NCBI GenBank assembly: GCA_002104895.1
Contig: MCFG01000276.1
Coordinates: 15,001 to 79,000 of the forward strand
Direction of reading: 5' to 3'
Source: Anaeromyces robustus
Taxonomy: Eukaryota; Neocallimastigomycota; Neocallimastigomycetes; Neocallimastigales; Neocallimastigaceae
DNA length: 64,000 nt
Shown here: positions 57,007-64,000 of the stretch, piece after piece
Layout: each line of letters begins with the position of its first letter
How positions within the stretch are numbered: the stretch's first letter is position 1
Position numbers and translations under genes: made by a program
The notes under the pieces: generated by a model
The model's input: the letters and a program-made list of their open reading frames with translations, nothing else
Told to the model about the DNA's origin: nothing
The model's database searches: none

Positions 57007-57396
57007 ATACATAATTAATAAATAATTAATATGTAATGTAAATATATAAATTATTTAATATATTTTTATATCTTTATCTGTATGAAAAATAATTATTTCG
57101 CAATTAAAATTAATTAAAATAAACTAATTTATTGATTATTATTATCATTTTTTGATGTCTGAAATATAATTTATTAATGATTAAACCGTATATACAAAGA
57201 AAAAAAAAAAAAAAAAAAACTAAAAAGAAATGAATATCGATGTTAATGTTGAATAAAGTTTAATAATTTTAGTAATAATTATAATCTATTTTTTTTATGT
57301 GTCTAATATGATTTAATTTAATTTTATAATTTTATATATTGGTGTTATAAATAAGTTGAATGATTTTTTTTATTATTGATTATTCTAATGGTTATT
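56749..57396. other. Convergent intergenic region with AAAT repeats
   Basis: Short spacer between the PPCDC and NSE4 stop codons, dominated by AAAT repeats (56893-57008) and an (AAAC)n run near 56796-56820. No exon seen. Confidence 0.75.
56893..57008. repeat. (AAAT)n microsatellite
   Basis: Tetranucleotide run of about 115 bp with one TTAAT break near 56940. Confidence 0.95.
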
Positions 57397-57575
57397 CTAA
57401 CTGTACCATTTAGCATTATTAGTTTGTACTTTTGGTCTTGTTGGTATCATAGATTTTTTTATATTATATACATTAATAATATCTTTCCAAGTATCGTAAT
57501 CTAATTCTAAAACATATTGCTTTTTTTTAATACCATGTGAATAATCTTCTTCATCTGGAGGATCAGCTTTGTCTG

Positions 57576-57642
<67 letters not shown>

Positions 57643-57978
57643 GGAATTATTAATAATAAGAAGTAAAAAAAAAAAAAAAAATAAATAAATTGGTGTTTTT
57701 TAAGTAATTCTATAATTGTTGTATATATATATATATTTACCTAAAATTAATTCTCCATCTTCTTCGTCTAATAATGCTTTTCCGTCATGAATAAGAAATG
57801 ATAAATAAAATATATTTTCTATTGTCTGACTAAAAGATTCTGGATTTATAATGAATTCAAATAGACCAATTCGACCAACTTTATACAGTATTTCACATAT
57901 TTGGACTACATTTTTTGTTGTTTCATTCTCTTGCTCTTTAATATCTTCTTTCCTTAACTATTATTTATATTACATTAA

Positions 57979-58009
<31 letters not shown>

Positions 58010-58887
58010 GTTGAGTATATAATTGCATAAATTATTATGAACAACAACAACAAAATACCTCTTGTGGTTTTTTTAAATTTACTGAATTTTTATTTTCTCT
58101 TGCATGCCTTATAATAGTTTTCCTTTCTTTTTGTTCCGTAGATAAAGGACCAATCCTTTTGTATTATTATAATTTTTTATAATATTAAATAATATAATAA
58201 ATATGAAAATTTGTAGAACATAATTATATATTATAAGATTAAATAATATTATATTATATATATATATAATAAATATATATAATAGAAATAAATTTATATT
58301 ATTTGCATTATAAATTTTAGAAAGTGATATTATATATAAGAACATATATAAGAACATATTCATTTTATTCAATTTATATATTTAATTTTTTCTAAATTAT
58401 ATATTAATAATAATATTTAAAAATGATGTAATTATTTACATGTTATTAATTTTAGGTACTACATCAAAGAATGGTTCAGCTTTTATACCAATAGCTTCCC
58501 AATGTAATGATTTTAAGTTTACTGTTTCGCCATTCTCTTGTTTAATATCAATATCTTGTCTACCACCCATAGTTGTTAATAATTTATTTATCCAATCTTC
58601 AATATCAAAATTTTCTCCTGCAAGTTTTATAGATTCAGCTTGTTTTGCACCAAGTTCAGCTGATTTTAAAAGAAATTGTGAATCTAATGTAGCTTCTTGT
58701 GTTCTATTAACTTTTATTATTATTTTATTAAAATTGTTATACTGATTAATAGATTTATTTAAATTTTATAAAGAGATATATATTCATTTTATGAAAAATT
58801 ACCTTTTTTATATAGTTCATTTCCAGTTGCAATTTTTTCAATTAACATATCCGTTGAAGAAACATCTTATTTGTATGTTGGAATTGG

Positions 58888-58938
<51 letters not shown>

Positions 58939-59160
58939 GTATATATATTTAAAAAAATTTTTTTAATAATAATTTAATATATAATTAATATTACTTTATG
59001 AATTTAAAAATTATTAATATAAATATTGTATTAACAAAATACCTTTTAAATCTTCTATTAAGCTTCTATATTTCATTCTTACTTTTCTATTGCTTTCTTC
59101 CGTTTGAGAATATAAATTATTTAATTCCTTTATATCAATGTCTTCATTTCTTTCGTCCAT
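57397..59160 (-). CDS. NSE4: NSE4, kleisin subunit of the SMC5/6 complex
   Basis: Nse4 is the kleisin bridging the Smc5 and Smc6 heads in the complex for DNA repair and chromosome maintenance. Six exons, 59043-59160, 58803-58865, 58440-58710, 58059-58155, 57741-57957 and 57397-57572, give 313 residues (fission yeast about 300, human NSMCE4A 385). The N-terminal helical kleisin part contains VRMKYRSLIEDL, the Smc6-contacting helix region QFLLKSAELGAKQAESIKL and FDIEDWINKL. The C-terminal winged-helix domain has GLFEFIINPESFSQTIENIF, YLSFLIHDGKALL, KKQYVLELDYDTWKDIINVY and the ending SMIPTRP. The acceptor of exon 3 is AAAAG at 58711-58712; the alternative TAATAG seven bases on would give an in-frame stop. 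Introns 2 and 6 regions carry ATT repeats. Confidence 0.93.
57577..57641. repeat. (ATT)n microsatellite in NSE4 intron 5
   Basis: Trinucleotide run that begins three bases from the 3' splice site when read on the coding strand; it is (AAT)n up to AAAAACAG. Confidence 0.9.
58892..58933. repeat. (ATT)n microsatellite in NSE4 intron 1
   Basis: Pure trinucleotide run inside the intron 58866-59042. Confidence 0.9.
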
Positions 59161-61116
59161 TTTTTATTGTATTCAATATTTTTCCTTTAAATTTTAATTT
59201 TTATTACTTTGCAAATATTTATACTTTGATGTAAATTTTTAAAATAGATTTTAAATTTTAGGTTTACTTTTTTCACAGTATAAAATTAAAATGTAATATC
59301 TTTTAAATTTGAATGAATATTTAAGATTCAATAATACTTTATTCTGAAAAAATTAAAACAAAAAAATTATAATAAATCTTATATTTAATGTATAATTTTC
59401 TCTATTTATTAAAATATAATTTAATATATATATTTTAATTAAATATTTTTATTTAATATAATTATTAATATTAATTTTTTTACATAAATATTAATTTATT
59501 TTAAGTTGAATGTTAGTAGTAACAACATAGATTAATTAAAATCACGTGTCTATATTTGTGTGTATTATAAATCTATTGTGGAAAGTATAATTAAAAGAAT
59601 ATAATATCAAAAATTTATTTTTATTAATTATATTTAATATTTTTATTATCATACATATTTTTCAATTATATATATTTATCATAGTCTTTAGAATATATTT
59701 ATTCCAAAAACTATGATATCCATAATCATAATTAGTATATATTAGAGTATATATATTTAATATTTAAATTATGAAAAACCTAAAAATAAACCTATCTTCG
59801 ATATATAAATTTAATTTTTATTTATACCTACTTAATGTTAAAATAACTTTAAACTTTAATCATATAGAAGCTTAACAGTAATATAATACAAAATAATAAT
59901 ATAAATTTTTTTATTCATATTTTAGTAAATTAGTTAATTGATAATATTAATTATTAAATATTAGAATTTTTTTTGTATCATATTAAAATAATGAAAGTGA
60001 ATATTAATTGGGTAATGCTAACTTTATAAAGTTTTAATATATATAATTAGATATTAAGATTTTAATATAATTAAAAATTATTAATAATAAATAAATTAAC
60101 AAATAATTAAAAAGTTCTATAAGAATTTTACAATTTAAATTGTATGATTATAAAAATCATCAATTAATTATTTAATAATTATTTAATAATGCTTTTTTTT
60201 TTTTTTATTTTATTTTATCTATTCATTTATTTATTATCATTATATTTTTTATTTGGCTTTAATTTATTATTATATAATAATTACAATAAATAACTATAAA
60301 AAATTTTTTAGGAACTTTAATAATAATAGTTTTTTTTTTTTATGAAGAATTAATTATTAGATAATCTTTAATTACATTAATATTATTTTAAGTAATTTTT
60401 ATTTTATTTTGTAAAATATTATATTTATTAAATATAAAATATTATCTATTTTTTTAATATTTGTTAAAATTACATATAATATATATATATTATATGAATC
60501 ATATAAAGTTTTAAAATTTATTTTTTTTTTCTTTTTGTTTTTTTTTGTTTTTTTTTTCTTATTCATATATATTATCAATTATATTTTAAGTAGTTTTTAT
60601 TGATAAACCATCCCATCTATGATTAATTATATATGATAAGAGGAGGAAAGAAAGAGTGTTTGAAGTGGATAATTTTTTTTTTTTGTTTTATTTTTGAAAA
60701 CTTGAAATTTTTTTCGAGTATAATATATAATAGAAAAATATTATATTAATATATTAATACACAGAGCAACAAGTAAAATAATATATATTATAAATCATTT
60801 AGACGGTCGATTGATCTAAAATTCTTTGCTCAATATAATTACATTAATATTTCATGAGTATCCAATAACTATTTTTATTCACATTAATCATCATTAATAG
60901 TTTTTATTATTCAATTTATGAAATTAATTGTGAAAATAATATTCAATTTATAATATTTAATTTGGATTTATCATCATTTGAAAAATATAGAATAGATAAT
61001 AAAAATAAATATTTAGTATTATAAAATTATATTTATAATGTTAATTATTTATTTTTTTTTTAAATCATAACATCATTGAAAATATTAAAAATTGTTTTTT
61101 CTTGTTAATTAAGTAA

Positions 61117-61148
<32 letters not shown>

Positions 61149-61220
61149 ATTGATATATATAATAATATTTTTCTGAATAATTAAGAATAATTATTAATAA
61201 AAAAAATTTAATAAATAAGA
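59161..61220. other. Divergent intergenic region
   Basis: Two kilobases between the NSE4 start and the start of the last gene. No exon seen. A CACGTG palindrome lies at 59543-59548, about 390 bp upstream of NSE4. The 60600-60860 patch is more complex (AAGAGGAGGAAAGAAAGAGTG; GACGGTCGATTGATC) and may be upstream control or leader sequence of the last gene. An AT run lies at 61109-61142. Confidence 0.6.
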
Positions 61221-64000
61221 ATGCCTAAATTATGGAAGGTAGAAAAATATATTATATATTATTTTTAAATATAATAAAGTTTTTTTTATTTAAAAGAATA
61301 ATAATATTTTTCGATTATAATTATCTATTAATCTAAAATTATATATATATATATATATAATTAATAAAATGGTTAATAAAAATACGAATAAAAAAAAAAA
61401 AATGGTATATAAATATCAATATTTTAGTTATTAAGTAAGTCTTCATCACAATTAAAAAATGGTGATCCTTCAGGTTCATCCGAATTGAAAAACCAAGAAA
61501 ACAAAGAGTCAAAAGAGAATAAAGATAAAAAGGAACCAAAAGAATATAAAGGAAAAAAGTCATCACTTAGTGAGATAGAAAGTAAAAAAGAAAAAAAAGA
61601 ATATAAAAAAGAAAATCAACAAGAAAGTCAAAAAGAAAGTCAAAAAGAAAGTCAAAAAAATGAATTAGCATCATCACTTATTCAAAATAGAATTGTATTA
61701 CAAGAATTTATTGAATTACAAAAAGGAATTGTTAATGAAGTTGTCGTAAATAGAGAATTTTTTTTTTATAAATATATTTTATAAAAAATTATTTTTTCTA
61801 GTAAATAATTATAAGAAAATTCATTTTAATTAGATAAAATTTACCTCTAAATATATAATAGTATTTAACAGAAAGTGAATCAAGAGAAGTTTATATGAAA
61901 GTTGATTTACTTGGTGTTCACGTTTATGATAAAGCAGATCCAGTAATTATTTTCTTTTATTCATATATATTTATTTTGTTTTCTTAGATTTTATTACGAT
62001 AAGATAATTTTTTTTTTTTTTTTTTCAAAAAAAAAAAAAAAAAAATACTAATTAAGTAAATTAAAATAATAATGATAATAATAAAAAATGTTATTCATTT
62101 TTTATTGTATTATATATAATTATTTGCTTATTTGAATAAATAAGAAAATATTAGTAAAAGAATTTGAAGTAGAACAAATTATTCAATATTCATATGAAAG
62201 AGATAAACAATATTTAACATTATCATACATGAATGCTGAGCTTTCTGTAGAAACTTATAATTTTGTTACTCCAGATGTAATCATTTAATTTTTTGATAGA
62301 ATTAATTTTAATAAATAGATATTACATTATTACAGATTGACAATTTTTCTTATTAATAAAATTTTTTTATTTAAATATATTTAAATAGTATTTTGAAATA
62401 TTTGATTTCATAGGTCATGTCATTGCTATGGTTATTAAAATGAATAATCAGAAATATGAGAAAGATGAAGAAGGAAATGAAAATGAAAATGATATGAGCT
62501 TTCAATTACCAAGAATATCAGCTATGTATAAAACATCAGATACTACAAATATATTTTCACCTACATTTATTTTAAATAATTTCATGCCCGAAAATAATCA
62601 AAGTTCAAGTACATTTAATATAGCTGAAGATCAATATGTTTATAGTTCATCTGCATATCTTTCTGGTAGTAATGATCGACTTGGATGTCATGAAAGAAGT
62701 CTCTCTTTCTTAAATTCTACATACTCAGTTAAGGATAATGATAGTGATGTTAATCCAAAACATAAATCATGTGCAGTATATAAATTTCCAAGAGATATCA
62801 GTAATATGAGTAGTGAATATTCATCATCGCCAAGTTTATTAATTAATACAAACGCTGGACAAAATGTTGATAAGGAAAATAAAACGGCTTATTATACACC
62901 ATTAGGTCCAGTTTCAGATGTAGACAAAGATTCAAGGTATAGTATAAAATTAGGTGGTTTGGAAAATGATTCTATTGAAAGTGTTGATAAAAGAAGAACC
63001 ATGCGTCATGGAAAAATTGATATGTCTGAGATTCCAGCTTATGGTAAAAAATATGGAACTATACATTATAGAAAATCACATGACCCAGAGGAAATGTATT
63101 CAAGTGAATTAATTCTAAGTGCAGGTGAAGAAAAATATAATGAAAAATATAATGAAAAAAGTAATGAAAAAGATAATGAAAAAGATAATGAAAAATACAA
63201 TGAAGAAAAAAGTCATGAAGCAATTTCTAATCATACCCAAGCAAAAGTTAATATTATGAAGTATTTTGTTGAAAATAGATATAATATTGACAAGAAAAAG
63301 GCACATTCTGTTGGAACATTGATATCAGATAAAGATAGTCATAACAAGAACTCAAAACCTGTTTACATTCAAGATCAACCTTACAAAATGAATTGTAGTG
63401 AAGATGATATTAATAACGTTGATGGTTCTACTAATACAATTGAAACAGTTAAAGAAGAGGATAAGAAGAAACATAAATATCTAATACATATATCTAAAAC
63501 TAATTCAAATAAAGCTTGTGAAGAAGTTTCACCATCAATAGAATCCATTGATGAAGCCGAATCACCAACTAAAAAATCATCTAAAATATTAAAAATGAAA
63601 TATAACTTTTCTAGACCAAAATCATTACAACTTAATTTCTTAACGTATAAAGATTCATCTAAAAAAAGAATATCAATTAAAAATGCTACTGATATTAATG
63701 ATATTTATACCCCATCACCGATTGATGGTGAAAGTGCCGTTGATGAAAAACCACAAAAAAGTCATAAGAGAAGGTCAACATTGATAAAAAAATCAAAAAA
63801 AACTAGTAAAAAGATTGAATATGATGGATTAGAGAATGAAAATAATAATGTTAATTCAAAGAGTGATAATGAATTAGGTGATGATCGTGATTCTAAAAAA
63901 GATGATAAGAGTTCAGTTCAATATTATAATCCAATAACTGATGAAATTGAAGATAAAGAAATTGAAGACATAAGAAGCTCTATGTTTGGACTTCCAAAAG
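61221..64000 (+). CDS. Partial gene: possible FERM-C/PTB-like segment plus long disordered tail
   Basis: I do not recognise the protein as a whole. Exons are 61221-61238 (MPKLWK), 61428-61745, 61862-61942, 62145-62276 and 62389 onward; all junctions are phase 0 and the last exon is still open at the window end. A Lys/Glu-rich, Gln-containing linker (with ESQKESQKESQK) is followed by a folded-looking stretch across exons 2-5: IQNRIVLQEFIELQKGIVNE, VYMKVDLLGVHVYDKADP, FEVEQIIQYSYERDKQYLTL and YFEIFDFIGHVIAMVIKM. The strand pattern and closing helix resemble the PH-fold of FERM C-lobes or PTB domains, but this is a visual impression. Beyond it are more than 500 Ser/Asn/Lys/Asp-rich residues with an EKYNEKYNEKSNEKDNEK repeat and a basic RRSTLIKKSKKTSKK patch. 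It may be a cytoskeletal or membrane adaptor; function unknown. Confidence 0.65.

Overview
The window is extremely A+T-rich nuclear DNA from an eukaryote. It is best explained as an early-diverging, flagellated, probably anaerobic gut fungus (Neocallimastigomycota-like). This rests on intergenic DNA made almost only of A and T, long TTTA/ATT microsatellites and homopolymer tracts, many short GT-AG introns, and Asn/Lys/Ser-rich low-complexity inserts. The gene content is fungal (Mdm34, a Bem3-type PX-PH-RhoGAP) but also includes MKS1, a ciliary transition-zone gene kept only by organisms that build cilia or flagella. The lineage is an inference; no rRNA or other taxonomic marker is present.

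All gene models are exon chains assembled by hand from reading frame, splice motifs and intron phase. Layout: 1-11.5 kb is gene-poor and repeat-rich, with a threefold tandem array of about 1.5 kb units (1598-6120), palindromes and foldbacks. 11531-11905 holds a small three-exon hypothetical gene. 15352-19296 (+) is MKS1 with 14 exons. 20113-25432 (-) is a PX-PH-RhoGAP protein. 27785-28488 (-) is an Asn/His-rich hypothetical. 29708-31847 (+) is a Cof-type HAD phosphatase whose last exon is a minisatellite encoding 18-residue repeats. 33001-34183 (+) is ribosomal protein uL5 (RPL11). 36362-37118 (-) is a ubiquitin-eL40 fusion. 38920-41467 (-) is the ERMES subunit MDM34. 45554-49977 (-) is a PAXBP1/GCFC spliceosomal protein with 13 exons. 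51601-52427 (+) is a CHTOP/FoP-like RG protein. 53808-54499 (-) is proteasome assembly chaperone 4. 55150-56748 (+) is phosphopantothenoylcysteine decarboxylase. 57397-59160 (-) is the SMC5/6 kleisin NSE4. 61221 to the window end (+) is a partial gene with a possible FERM-C/PTB-like segment and a long disordered tail.

The genes do not form a cluster or pathway; they are ordinary housekeeping and cell-biology genes with separate promoters, spaced by 0.6-4 kb of near-pure A+T DNA. The most unusual observations are: the ubiquitin of the eL40 fusion, which changes E24 and G53 together, plus a shortened eL40 zinc-binding loop; the HAD phosphatase with a phase-matched repeat exon that ends in an apparent one-base frameshift; coding microexons of 3, 6 and 9 nt in the ribosomal genes; and the 4.5 kb tandem array with large hairpins in the gene-poor left arm. 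I found no recognisable transposase or reverse transcriptase, tRNA, rRNA, CRISPR array or virus.
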